Shown here piece after piece: positions 6,888-14,391 of a DNA stretch of 22,075 bases. The stretch lies in NCBI GenBank assembly GCA_020697375.1, contig JAJFBJ010000052.1, forward strand, positions 1 through 22,075, written 5' to 3'. The notes beneath the pieces are model-generated. The model did not search any database, was not told the DNA's origin, and saw only the letters and a list, made by a program, of their open reading frames with translations. Position numbers and translations under genes: made by a program. Position 1 is the stretch's first letter; every line of letters begins with the position of its first letter. The DNA comes from Nitrospira sp. (GTDB taxonomy: Bacteria; Nitrospirota; Nitrospiria; Nitrospirales; Nitrospiraceae).

Positions 6888-9827
6888 ATGGACCTAATCT
6901 ACCAAATCCTCATTGCCCCCATCGAAGCCGTCATGCGCCTGATCTTGTCGGCGATCTATGCAGGGGTCGGCAGCTACGGCGCCTCGATCTTCATCCTCAG
7001 TTTCCTGATCAATCTGGCCCTCCTGCCGCTCTTTCAGATAGCGGAACAATGGCAGGAGGCTGAACGACAGGTCCAGAAAGTACTGCAGCCGAAAATTCAG
7101 GAATTCCGAACAGCGTTCTCCGGTGAAGAGCGCTACATCATGATTCACACGCTGTATCGCCAAACGGGGTATCACCCGATATATGCCATGAGAAGCAGTT
7201 TGGGGCTGCTTCTGCAATTGCCGTTCTGGATCGCCGCGTATCAACTCCTCTCTCACTATCAGCCTCTGGAGGGAACTTCCTTCCTGCTGTTTGAAAACCT
7301 GGGCGAGCCTGACGCATTGCTGTGGGGCGCCAACCTGCTGCCCTTCGTAATGACGGTCGTGAATCTGCTCGCCGCGTTTCTGTATACGAAACAACTTACT
7401 CTGGTAGAGAGAGTTCAGCCCTTGCTTCTCGCGCTGCTCTTTCTTGTATTGCTGTACGACTCCCCGGCTGGTCTTCTCCTGTACTGGACCTTCAACAGCC
7501 TGTTCTCATTGGCCCGGATCGCGCTGCTCCATCGGACCGGGACGGAGAGTCCGGCGGAGGCCTCCGCCTCACCGCTCCGGAACAGGCCAGCGCTGTCGCA
7601 ACTCGGCCGATTGAATCGAACGCAAGGTGAACCGATCGCCGCCATGCAAGACGGCAGGACGATGCGCGCGCGGTTGGATGAATACCAAAACACATTCACC
7701 GGCCTTATCAAGGCTCCGACGAATTTCAATCTCGCGCTGTTTTTCATCATCCTCGGCTTTCAGTTAGCCGTGCATGCAGACTTTCTGGACAAGAACGGGC
7801 CGGCGTCGATGACGGCGACCGGCGCAAGTATCGCCATTCTGGTCTACCTGTATCTCGTGCCGTTCATGAGGAGGTATCATCGGACGGAACGGAATCTCAG
7901 ACAACGAATACATTTCATGCTGGTAGGGCTGTTATCGGCGGCATTTATCCTGATTAATGTCGCCTGGCTCTCCGGGGCTTATGTCATTCCTCATCCGTCG
8001 AGGAATATTGGGGGCATTCTCCTCGCACTGCTGATCTTAATGTTCGCGTCGCCTGTTTGTGATGAGATACCACTCCTACGGACAATGCCGCAGGATCACC
8101 GGCTGTTTGTGATCAGCGCCTGTCTCACCATGTTTGTCCTCCTTATTGCCAACCCGATCAGTTTGTATATTTCGTCGGAAGACTTCGTCGGCGGGGTCTA
8201 CAGCGTCGTCGGAAAACTTCTGGTCTACTTTGTCGCCATCTCCCTCACTCTCGCAACGCTCTACATCCTCGTGGACAAATCGGCGCGCAATGGCTTGACC
8301 CTGCTGTCCGTCTTTGCGGCATTCAGCCTGATCCTCTATTCGACGATGGGCGTCAAGGATGCCGGGATCATGGATCAATTCATATTGGATGTTCCCGAGT
8401 TGCTGCTACGGACCAAATATCAGGTCGCTGCCGAGCTTGCCCTGTTGATCGCGCTGTTTGGCGCGACTACCTATGCGACGATCTTGTATCGTCGGAACGT
8501 GGCCGTCGTGGCCGCCGCGATGTTGGTCACGTCTGTGTCCATGTCCGCGATCGATGTCTATGGCGCGAAAGATCCCCCTGCAGGAGTGGGCAATGGACTA
8601 CCTGCCGACAACGCCGACATTATTAGTTTTTCTCGAGAGCAAAACGTGCTGATCATCATGCTCGATGGATTTCCAGGCGGATATATTGAGCGAATACTGA
8701 ATGAAGCATCCGATGCGCTGAAAGAGTATGAGGGATTCGTATGGTATCCCAATATGTTGACCACCAATGCCGGCACCTGGGGCTCGATCGCGACGTTGGC
8801 CGGCGGGCATAAGTACACAGTCCAGGAGATCAACAACCGGAATGAGAAGTCCCTGAGGAGCGCGATCATTGAAGCGTACCACGTGTACAGCGACGCGTTT
8901 ATCCCCAAAGGGTACCAGGTCTCCTATGTGAATCCCGCAGGATCCGGGGGCTGTGAACGGCTCGACAAAGGGGTGCATTGCACTCCCTCGCTTCCCTACG
9001 GAATTCACTACCACAATATGGAAGATCCGGACGCCCCTTTTCCCAATGATGCCGATTCAAATTTGCCGCTCATGTTAACCATGGTAAGCCTCTTTAAGGC
9101 TTCGCCGTTCTTCATGAAAGCCTGGTTATATGACGATGGCAATTATCGTGGCGCGAATTCCCAACAACTTCGGTTCATGACGGCCAACTCGTATAAGGCG
9201 AGAGAGTGGGGGTTCCTTCGTGTGCTCGCCCATGAACGCAATGCCGACAGCCCGTCCAGGACTTTCAAGTTCATCCAGTTATCAATCCCACATTACCCAC
9301 AAGCCTTAAATAGTGACTGTCGACTCCATCCCGAACAAGCGACAGTGTTCGCTGAAACGGTGTGCGCGCTGAAAGAAGTAGGGGTACTGCTGGCCTGGAT
9401 GAAGGAGACCGGCATGTATGATGCCACTAAAATCGTGGTGGTGTCAGATCATGGATGGCTGGTCGACAATCCGATGTTTCCGCCTGATTTTTCGGAGATA
9501 GTTCCTGAAGGATACCAGCAGCGCGCCTCTGCGGGTTTTGCCCAGTCGCTTCTTCTTGTGAAGGATTTTGGCGCACAGGGAGGCCTGAGCCGGTCGGATA
9601 CGTTCGTTTCGAGCCCCGACGTGCCGTCCCTGGTCTGCACCAGCGATGTGGCCTGCCGGGATGTGCCCCCTGATCCCACCAAACATAACCTCGGTGAGCG
9701 GAAGCTGGTTTTCAACATTACCGCACTTCCGTGGGACGAAGAGAAAACCAATAAGTTCGACATCATTGAGAGTTATGAAGTCAGAAGCAGTATATTCGAC
9801 GGGCGAAACTGGAAAAGAATTAAATAG
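6888..9827 (+). CDS. YidC/Oxa1-like module fused to a polytopic membrane region and an alkaline-phosphatase-superfamily domain
   Basis: This is a 979-residue fusion. Residues 1-215 resemble YidC/Oxa1: TM helix near 30-50, amphipathic VQKVLQPKIQEFR (62-74), LYRQTGYHP (89-97), LLLQLPFWIAAYQLL (107-121) and later paired helices. The arginine that YidC carries in its first conserved helix is replaced by Asn42 (SFLINLALLPL). Residues about 279-555 contain roughly eight more hydrophobic helices. Residues about 585-979 are a periplasmic alkaline-phosphatase/sulfatase-fold domain: metal aspartate D593 in IIMLDG, candidate nucleophile Thr630 (NAGTWGSIATLAGG), PHYP with His802, and VVSDHG with Asp854-His855. 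LtaS, EptA and OpgB-type transferases use the same layout of membrane helices plus catalytic domain. The likely role is to transfer or remove a phospho- or phosphono-alcohol group on an envelope polymer. There is no clear ribosome binding site before the ATG. It is 57 bp downstream of the methyltransferase. Confidence 0.85.
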   Translation: MDLIYQILIAPIEAVMRLILSAIYAGVGSYGASIFILSFLINLALLPLFQIAEQWQEAERQVQKVLQPKIQEFRTAFSGEERYIMIHTLYRQTGYHPIYAMRSSLGLLLQLPFWIAAYQLLSHYQPLEGTSFLLFENLGEPDALLWGANLLPFVMTVVNLLAAFLYTKQLTLVERVQPLLLALLFLVLLYDSPAGLLLYWTFNSLFSLARIALLHRTGTESPAEASASPLRNRPALSQLGRLNRTQGEPIAAMQDGRTMRARLDEYQNTFTGLIKAPTNFNLALFFIILGFQLAVHADFLDKNGPASMTATGASIAILVYLYLVPFMRRYHRTERNLRQRIHFMLVGLLSAAFILINVAWLSGAYVIPHPSRNIGGILLALLILMFASPVCDEIPLLRTMPQDHRLFVISACLTMFVLLIANPISLYISSEDFVGGVYSVVGKLLVYFVAISLTLATLYILVDKSARNGLTLLSVFAAFSLILYSTMGVKDAGIMDQFILDVPELLLRTKYQVAAELALLIALFGATTYATILYRRNVAVVAAAMLVTSVSMSAIDVYGAKDPPAGVGNGLPADNADIISFSREQNVLIIMLDGFPGGYIERILNEASDALKEYEGFVWYPNMLTTNAGTWGSIATLAGGHKYTVQEINNRNEKSLRSAIIEAYHVYSDAFIPKGYQVSYVNPAGSGGCERLDKGVHCTPSLPYGIHYHNMEDPDAPFPNDADSNLPLMLTMVSLFKASPFFMKAWLYDDGNYRGANSQQLRFMTANSYKAREWGFLRVLAHERNADSPSRTFKFIQLSIPHYPQALNSDCRLHPEQATVFAETVCALKEVGVLLAWMKETGMYDATKIVVVSDHGWLVDNPMFPPDFSEIVPEGYQQRASAGFAQSLLLVKDFGAQGGLSRSDTFVSSPDVPSLVCTSDVACRDVPPDPTKHNLGERKLVFNITALPWDEEKTNKFDIIESYEVRSSIFDGRNWKRIK

Positions 9828-10041
9828 TGCGCAAAAGGCACGAGAGGCGAAGTCACAAGCGGTACCAGATGGGAGCAACGGACTTGCCCTTGCCATCCTT
9901 GAGTGTAGCGCTCACGCCCATGCACAAACTCGCATCGTTGGCTGTACAATTTTGCATCTTCGGCGCCGCGTCCGCCGTCGCAGAAAATCCTACTGAACGA
10001 TTCCGTCCTATCGTTCAAGGCTAGCCCTATTGAGCGATGGC
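9828..10041. other. Convergent-gene gap between + and - strand blocks
   Basis: This 214-bp stretch separates the ends of two converging genes. I see no strong bidirectional terminator hairpin with a T-run. It holds the short minus-strand frame described separately. Confidence 0.4.
9853..10014 (-). pseudogene. Possible remnant: 3' end of a small secreted-protein gene
   Basis: On the minus strand this frame is open between two stops. It encodes a protein-like tail that reads ATADAAPKMQNCTANDASL, then CMGVSATLKDGKGKSVAPIW, ending YRL. It has two cysteines, a small-residue segment resembling a signal-peptidase site (FSATADA) and biased, soluble composition. The only ATG is internal (9957), which would give 34 residues, and no ribosome binding site precedes it. 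I do not recognise the family. It could be the surviving 3' end of a deleted secreted-protein gene, or chance. Confidence 0.25.
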
Positions 10042-10521
10042 TTACGCACTGTCCTGCTGTTTCATGAAAGCCGCGGCGCGCTTCGCCATTTCATCTGGCG
10101 ACACATCCTCCACATGGGTCGCGATGTGCCACTGATGCCCGAAGGGGTCTTCCAGGCTGCCGGACCGGTCGCCGTAAAACTGATTCTTCACTGGCCTCAC
10201 GAGCTTCGCCCCGGCCGATACAGCCTTGTCGACGAACGCATCCACATCCTGGACATACAGCATCATGCTCACCGGTGAGCCACCGAGTACCTGCGGACTT
10301 TTGCAATTCATCTCAGGAAACTCGTCGGCCAGCATGATGATGGCCTTGCCGATCTTGATCTCGGCATGCCCGACCGTGCCGCCTGGGGCCGGGACGCGCA
10401 TCAACTCCGTCGCCCCGAAGGCTGACTTGTAAAACTCCAGCGCACCGGCTGCGCCCTTGATGATGAGATAGGGCGTCGCGCCTTCATAACCATCTGGGAT
10501 CGCTTTTACTTTGTTCGACAT
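10042..10521 (-). CDS. VOC-superfamily PhnB-like protein (glyoxalase/bleomycin-resistance fold)
   Basis: The 159-residue product is soluble and has the paired beta-alpha-beta-beta-beta units of the vicinal oxygen chelate fold, in the PhnB-like form. Markers are IPDGYEGATPYL near the N-terminus, GHAEIKIG (51-58, candidate metal His52) and FYGDRSGSLEDPFGHQW (115-131), then a conserved tail HVEDVSPDEMAKRAAAF. The start at 10521 is set by a strong AAGGAGG site a few bases upstream. The in-frame codon at 10575 lies before that site and is rejected. Family members include metal-dependent lyases, dioxygenases and binding proteins for drugs or metabolites; substrate cannot be assigned. It is a paralogue of the protein at 18431-18877, sharing the FYGDRS and HxEDVSPEE-type segments. 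Confidence 0.9.
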   Translation of the reverse strand: MSNKVKAIPDGYEGATPYLIIKGAAGALEFYKSAFGATELMRVPAPGGTVGHAEIKIGKAIIMLADEFPEMNCKSPQVLGGSPVSMMLYVQDVDAFVDKAVSAGAKLVRPVKNQFYGDRSGSLEDPFGHQWHIATHVEDVSPDEMAKRAAAFMKQQDSA

Positions 10522-10848
10522 GAACGACCTCCTTCCCGGTGAAGCGGAATGAGCCGCCGGATTGTGAACCAGCATCCGAATTTGCCTTCGCCCTCAACTT
10601 CGCACTTTTGCTTATCAGATCGAAAAGAATTGGCTTATAACGGAATTTCACCGTGCCCTTACCTGCCGCATGAACCGACAGCTCTTCTTTGAATTTCGCA
10701 TGTCTTATTGGCGCAGGCTAACATCCGATATGCTTTTTGAACGCGGCAAAGCAGACCAATATGACCTTTCAGAGTGAAGGTCGGCTTGGGTGTTGATTGA
10801 TAACTTTTCATACTTTCCCTCGGCAGACCCTGAAAAACTTTCCGACCC
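10522..10848. other. Intergenic region with one weak inverted repeat
   Basis: This 327-bp stretch upstream of the VOC gene is more AT-rich than its surroundings and has no convincing reading frame. An imperfect hairpin, GACCTTTCA-GAG-TGAAGGTC at 10763-10782 with one bulged T, is the only structure I see. It lacks a following T-run on either strand, so it is not a clear terminator. The promoter of the VOC gene should lie here, but I could not identify hexamers with confidence. Confidence 0.35.
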
Positions 10849-11286
10849 TCAACGCCGGGCGTCAGACGCAGGAATTAGCCCTGCTTCTTGCATGACCTTC
10901 TGCTCATCATCGTGCGAAATGTAGAATGTGATCTTTGGCCCGGACCCCTCATCGAACAAGAAATACGTGATGAAAAATTTGAAGTCGAGTGGATTCTCTC
11001 CTTGTTTTTCGAACAGCATGTGCCAGTGAACCTTTGCCATTGTGTACCGCTCATCGAGCGGCGTTTCAGCCACGCTCAATATCTCGGCAGACCTGAAACC
11101 GATCTGTTGAAAGAACGCGCGTCGCCGTGGGATTGCTTTTCGAAATGTCTCGTCGTTTCGAATGCACACGACACCGTTCGGATCACCCCCCATGAAAGAA
11201 GCCGTGAAGTGCGAGGTAACCAAGTCTGTATCGAAGGAGTTCGCCCCTTCTTCGTAACTAGTGAAGAACTGTTCAATCTTTGTCAC
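10849..11286 (-). CDS. NTF2/SnoaL-like protein of unknown function
   Basis: The product has about 145 residues and starts at a GTG (11286) placed six bases after an AGGAGG site. An upstream TTG at 11307 precedes that site and is unlikely. The pattern is an N-terminal helix (KIEQFFTSYEEGANSFD), then DLVTSHFTASFMGGDP, a middle helix FRKAIPRRRAFFQQIGF, and C-terminal beta strands such as AKVHWHMLFEKQG and DFKFFITYFLFDE. This resembles NTF2-like (SnoaL/DUF4440) cone-fold proteins, which are small-molecule-binding or isomerase-type proteins often found alone. No catalytic residues can be named, and the family assignment is by appearance. It has no signal peptide. Its neighbours on both sides are separate transcription-sized units, so no pathway is implied. 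Confidence 0.75.
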   Translation of the reverse strand: MTKIEQFFTSYEEGANSFDTDLVTSHFTASFMGGDPNGVVCIRNDETFRKAIPRRRAFFQQIGFRSAEILSVAETPLDERYTMAKVHWHMLFEKQGENPLDFKFFITYFLFDEGSGPKITFYISHDDEQKVMQEAGLIPASDARR

Positions 11287-11397
11287 TTGGCACCTCCTGT
11301 GGCTCAACGCCGAGCCTCAGGCGCGGCGAGCGGCGGGAGCGACGAAAGAACGGACGCAATATGCCATCGCCTGCATGCCTTTATTGGGCCGGCTATG

Positions 11398-12312
11398 CTA
11401 TCTGTAGCCCGTTACGTCGGCGGGTTTGCCTGCGTCTTGCACTTCGACGAGGTACCTCCAGGCATCGGGTTGGCTGCCATCGAGATCGGTGAAGCCATAG
11501 ACCTTGGCCAGCTGCCCGCTGGACAGCGACTGCCCGTTCCAGCGCGACCGATCGAGATCTTGTGCGAGCGCCGCGACGGCCCGGCCGACGAGCGCCGGGC
11601 TCTCGGAAATCGCGAAATGCGGCACACGCGCCGTCGCATCACGCCAGTTCGATTCGGTGACGCCGAAGGCTTCGAGCATGGCCTCCGACCGCAACCAGCC
11701 AGGCGTGAGCGACACGGCCGCCGCATCATGGGGTTTCAACTCATGCCCCAGCGCAAACGCCATTCGGAGCACTGCCGACTTGGCTAGATCATAAAAGAAG
11801 GAGTTTCGGTAGTTGCCGGCGTTGTACTCGGCGGTTCCGTCATTGACCTCGACAACCAAGCCGCCGGGCATCCTGATGAGCAACGGTAGCGCGAAATGGC
11901 TAGTGATGGCGTGCGTGTCCACGGCCAATCGCAACATACGCAACCCGTACTCCAAGTTCGATTCCCAGACCGATTTATTCCACTCGATCCTGGTCGCTCC
12001 GAAGATATCGTTCACGAGAATGTGCAGGCCACCCTGTTCGTCCTCGATGCGAGTCACCAGCGCGCGCACCTCGTCTGGCACGAGATGGTCTACCTGGATC
12101 GCGACCCCGCGGCCGCCGGCCTCATTCACGAGAGCCGCGGTCTCTTCGATCGTCTCCGGCCGGTTCATTTCCGATCGCTTGGACCCGCTCGTTCGCCCGG
12201 TGACGTAGACGATCGCTCCCGCCGCCCCTAATTGCACGGCTATCCCTCGGCCCGCCCCTCTGGTCGCTCCCGCGACCAATGCCACTTTTCCCTTGAGGCC
12301 TTGCTGCATCAT
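11398..12312 (-). CDS. DHRS1-like short-chain dehydrogenase/reductase
   Basis: The 304-residue product starts at one of two adjacent ATG codons (12312 or 12309). The Rossmann nucleotide-binding motif is GATRGAGRGIA (15-25), the second strand ends in VTGRTSG, and the active-site pair is Tyr174 and Lys178 in YDLAK. The usual catalytic serine pair is replaced by a VNDGT segment (156-160). The C-terminal TPGWLRSEAMLEAFGVTESN (203-222) is typical of a bacterial subgroup related to DHRS1 that I recognise by pattern. The arginine after TG in the second strand suggests NADPH preference. The substrate is unknown. The gene stands apart from its neighbours by more than 100 bp on both sides. Confidence 0.9.
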   Translation of the reverse strand: MMQQGLKGKVALVAGATRGAGRGIAVQLGAAGAIVYVTGRTSGSKRSEMNRPETIEETAALVNEAGGRGVAIQVDHLVPDEVRALVTRIEDEQGGLHILVNDIFGATRIEWNKSVWESNLEYGLRMLRLAVDTHAITSHFALPLLIRMPGGLVVEVNDGTAEYNAGNYRNSFFYDLAKSAVLRMAFALGHELKPHDAAAVSLTPGWLRSEAMLEAFGVTESNWRDATARVPHFAISESPALVGRAVAALAQDLDRSRWNGQSLSSGQLAKVYGFTDLDGSQPDAWRYLVEVQDAGKPADVTGYR

Positions 12313-12469
12313 TCACCCATCTCTCGCCTGTCGGCCTGGAATTGATGCCCGACGCTGCAGATTACCGGCCGTTCAACGCTCAATGCAGCAGCCCTCATCC
12401 GTTCAGATTGCATTGCTGTGTACGCTCCGATCGTAGAAAAACGCGTGCCCGCGAAAAGCCCCTTCCAGG

Positions 12470-12922
12470 TTACGAGAAAAATCCGATTCCCTTTGCCATG
12501 AGCGTGGCACAGAGGATGATGAGGACGATCGCAGCGAGCTCCCAATGAATGACCGAACGAATCGCGTTCAGCTTACGGTCAGTGACGGTCGGCGCTTGTC
12601 CTTGTTTCATGGACTTTCTCCAAGACAAGAACTCTGCCGTTGGATAGATCGACAGCAATCCCACCGTGAAGAAGAACGACACCTTTGCCACGAACGGCAC
12701 GCTATGGAAGTAGTACGATGCCCCCTTCTCGAAATACAGAACTCGAAGCAATCCAGCGACCAGGACCACGCCTGCCGAGACGCCGAACGCGAGGTCAGCA
12801 AGAACAAGCCTCCGGGCATTCTTGGCCACGATGCTATCTTTGGTCAGGACGAGTTCAATGACCAATGCGCCAACCAGAGTGAAGGCGGCGAGGTGATGTA
12901 GGAATGCAAGCATCGGGCTCAT
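12470..12922 (-). CDS. DUF2214-family integral membrane protein
   Basis: The product has about 150 residues from the ATG at 12922. An in-frame extension upstream has no homology-like sequence and would overlap the rid-like gene. Four hydrophobic helices are visible: about residues 3-22 (LAFLHHLAAFTLVGALVIEL), 42-62 (LADLAFGVSAGVVLVAGLLRV), 74-92 (FVAKVSFFFTVGLLSIYPT) and 125-147 (IHWELAAIVLIILCATLMAKG). The HH near the N-terminus and FEKGASYYFHSVPFVAK between helices are features I associate with DUF2214 predicted membrane proteins. Function is unknown. The start codon lies 28 bp downstream of the rid-like stop, so it is probably co-transcribed with it. Confidence 0.82.
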   Translation of the reverse strand: MSPMLAFLHHLAAFTLVGALVIELVLTKDSIVAKNARRLVLADLAFGVSAGVVLVAGLLRVLYFEKGASYYFHSVPFVAKVSFFFTVGLLSIYPTAEFLSWRKSMKQGQAPTVTDRKLNAIRSVIHWELAAIVLIILCATLMAKGIGFFS

Positions 12923-12950
12923 GGCATACAGTCCTGAGAAGGTTCTTCCC

Positions 12951-13355
12951 TCACACCCGCTCGACTGCTGCATCGGCAACGGCGATCGCCTCGATTTCGA
13001 TCAATGCCTCGGGAGAATAAAGTGAGGTCACTTCGACAATGGTATCGGCGGGATACGGAGGCGCGAAGTAGCGACCCCGCAGCTCGACGATCTTCGAAAA
13101 ATTCGACATGTCGCGAAGAAAGATCGTGACCTTGATGACATTCGCGAGACTTGAGCCTCCGGCACGAAGAACGCGGTCGAGGTTCTTGAACACCTGCTCG
13201 GCCTGGACATCGAAATCGCCGGAGCCGACGAGCTGTCCGTTCCCATCGATGGCAGCCTGACCTGAAATAAAAAGCAGCTCGCCCACGCGATAGCCCTGCG
13301 CGAGACGGAAGGGCGCGTATGGATCCGGCTCAATGGAGATTTTCTGCACCTTCAT
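12951..13355 (-). CDS. Rid-family (YjgF/UK114-like) protein without the deaminase arginine
   Basis: This 134-residue protein has the RidA/YjgF fold, with LFISGQAAIDGNGQLVG (28-44), a QAEQVFKNLDRVL helix and the C-terminal IEIEAIAV (119-126). Canonical RidA enzymes hydrolyse reactive 2-aminoacrylate-type imines using an arginine in the sequence PAR-x-x-VEV. Here that position reads YPADTIVEV (101-109), with Asp104 in place of Arg. That places the protein with the non-archetypal Rid subgroups, and imine deaminase activity should not be assumed. A strong AAGGAGG site precedes the ATG. The start overlaps, as ATGA, the stop of the restored third reading frame of the DoxX-like gene upstream, indicating an ancestral operon. 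Confidence 0.92.
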   Translation of the reverse strand: MKVQKISIEPDPYAPFRLAQGYRVGELLFISGQAAIDGNGQLVGSGDFDVQAEQVFKNLDRVLRAGGSSLANVIKVTIFLRDMSNFSKIVELRGRYFAPPYPADTIVEVTSLYSPEALIEIEAIAVADAAVERV

Positions 13356-13889
13356 AGACCTGCCTCCTTGTCATCCGGCATTTGTTTCCTGTCGCCCGCG
13401 CCATCGATCATCGCGCCGCTATACCATGCCCACCACATCGCAATGGGATGAGGCATAGCCGGCCTCTATAAAACCAGGGGTTCTTCGGCATGCCCGTTAC
13501 AGACAATCCCTCCACGGCGACTTTTACATTGGTCGGGGTTTCGCAAATCAAATACAGTATCAGCAGGATGGCCGCAAGACGCCGCCGGCGCGGCATCATC
13601 AAGCCCATTGCACCTGAGATTTCGCATAAGCCGGTCAACAGCACGACCTCCCGCGGAAACGGGACAGACTGCGGCAGCATCGGAATATATCGGGCCGGGT
13701 GATCAGGTGATCTGTGCCGGTAAAGAGAAACGCCGTCGTCATCCCCAGACGCATGCGTGCCCGCCGGCCTTGCAGCCGTCTCTTGTCTAAGCGCGACGCG
13801 ACCGTCGCGGCGCCTGTCACCAGAAAGAGCAGGGTAAAAACAGCATCGCAGCGGACGCCTTTCAGCCGTAGCCATCTCGACCGGCACAA
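13352..13889 (-). pseudogene. DoxX-like membrane protein gene broken by at least two frameshifts
   Basis: Three successive minus-strand frames together make one DoxX-like protein. Frame 1 covers two membrane helices (DAVFTLLFLVTGAATVASRL and MRLGMTTAFLFTGTDHLI). Near 13691-13699 the homology moves to frame 2, RYIPMLPQSVPFPREVVLL then TGLCEISGAMGLMMPRRRR and an AAILLILYLICETPTNVKV helix, ending NPWFYRG. Near 13462-13470 it moves again to frame 3, which gives MPHPIAMWWAWYSG and ends in a TGA overlapping the Rid start as ATGA. Each shift behaves like one missing base. The start is unclear; a TTG at 13889 is possible. DoxX-family proteins are small quinone-interacting or redox-linked membrane proteins. 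A genuine pseudogene and assembly or base-calling errors in G/C runs are both possible. Confidence 0.75.
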
Positions 13890-13974
13890 CCTGATCGAGT
13901 GCTCAGCACCGCGCCTTCCGTGGTGCCGGCGGACATCGTGGCCGCGGGGATTGGCCACGCCTCCATCCCCGCTC

Positions 13975-14292
13975 TCATTGCGTGGATAGTTTCAGACCGG
14001 CGATCCCGGCCACGATCACAAGAATACTTGCAATCCTGACGGCGGCGCGCGACTCTCCAAACAAGAGCATTCCGGCCACCGCCGTTCCGGCAGCGCCGAT
14101 ACCTGTCCATACGGCATAGCCGGTCCCGATAGGAATCGTCTTCAACGCGACCGCCAACAGCCACACACTCAACGCCATCGACAGCCCGGTCCATACCGTG
14201 GGCCAGAGACGGGTGAACCCGTCGGTATATTTCAAACCCGTCGCCCAGCCGATTTCAAAAATTCCCGCCACGACCAGATAGACCCATGCCAT
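13975..14292 (-). CDS. sugE: Small multidrug resistance family guanidinium exporter (Gdx/SugE type)
   Basis: The 105-residue product has four transmembrane helices, the standard SMR length. The central glutamate is Glu13 in [10 protein letters not shown]. The loop and helix 3 block [16 protein letters not shown] (55-70) is the signature of the Gdx/SugE branch and not of EmrE. Family members export guanidinium in exchange for protons as antiparallel dimers, and some confer tolerance to quaternary ammonium compounds. The ATG at 14292 follows GGAGGAGAGG at good spacing. An earlier in-frame ATG at 14307 would sit before that site and is rejected. I looked upstream for a guanidine riboswitch and found no convincing one, so regulation is not evident. 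The broken DoxX-like gene follows about 85 bp downstream. Confidence 0.93.
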   Translation of the reverse strand: MAWVYLVVAGIFEIGWATGLKYTDGFTRLWPTVWTGLSMALSVWLLAVALKTIPIGTGYAVWTGIGAAGTAVAGMLLFGESRAAVRIASILVIVAGIAGLKLSTQ

Positions 14293-14391
14293 GCGCCTCT
14301 CCTCCATATTGAATCCGCTGATATCCCGGCAGAATATTATGACCTTCCCTGACGCATCCGTGCGGGCCTGTCGCTCGGTTTCGTAATGTGA

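Noticed and set aside
10763..10782. Hairpin in the 327-bp gap as a transcription terminator
   Set aside because: Arms are imperfect (one bulge) and there is no T-run on either side.
10888..11787. Plus-strand open frame of about 299 codons across the NTF2-like and SDR genes
   Set aside because: It crosses two well-supported minus-strand genes and their intergenic gap and shows no protein-family pattern.
11776..11850. SDR lacking the catalytic serine as evidence of a dead enzyme
   Set aside because: The subgroup with TPGWLRSEAMLEAFGVTE-type C-terminus appears to keep Tyr and Lys but replace the serine in the same way, so it looks like a family trait.
14293..14391. Possible guanidine-II (mini-ykkC) riboswitch before the SugE-type gene
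   Set aside because: One small hairpin, CGCA-CGGA-TGCG on the minus strand, includes an ACGG, but I find no second ACGR-loop hairpin and the stem is only four base pairs.
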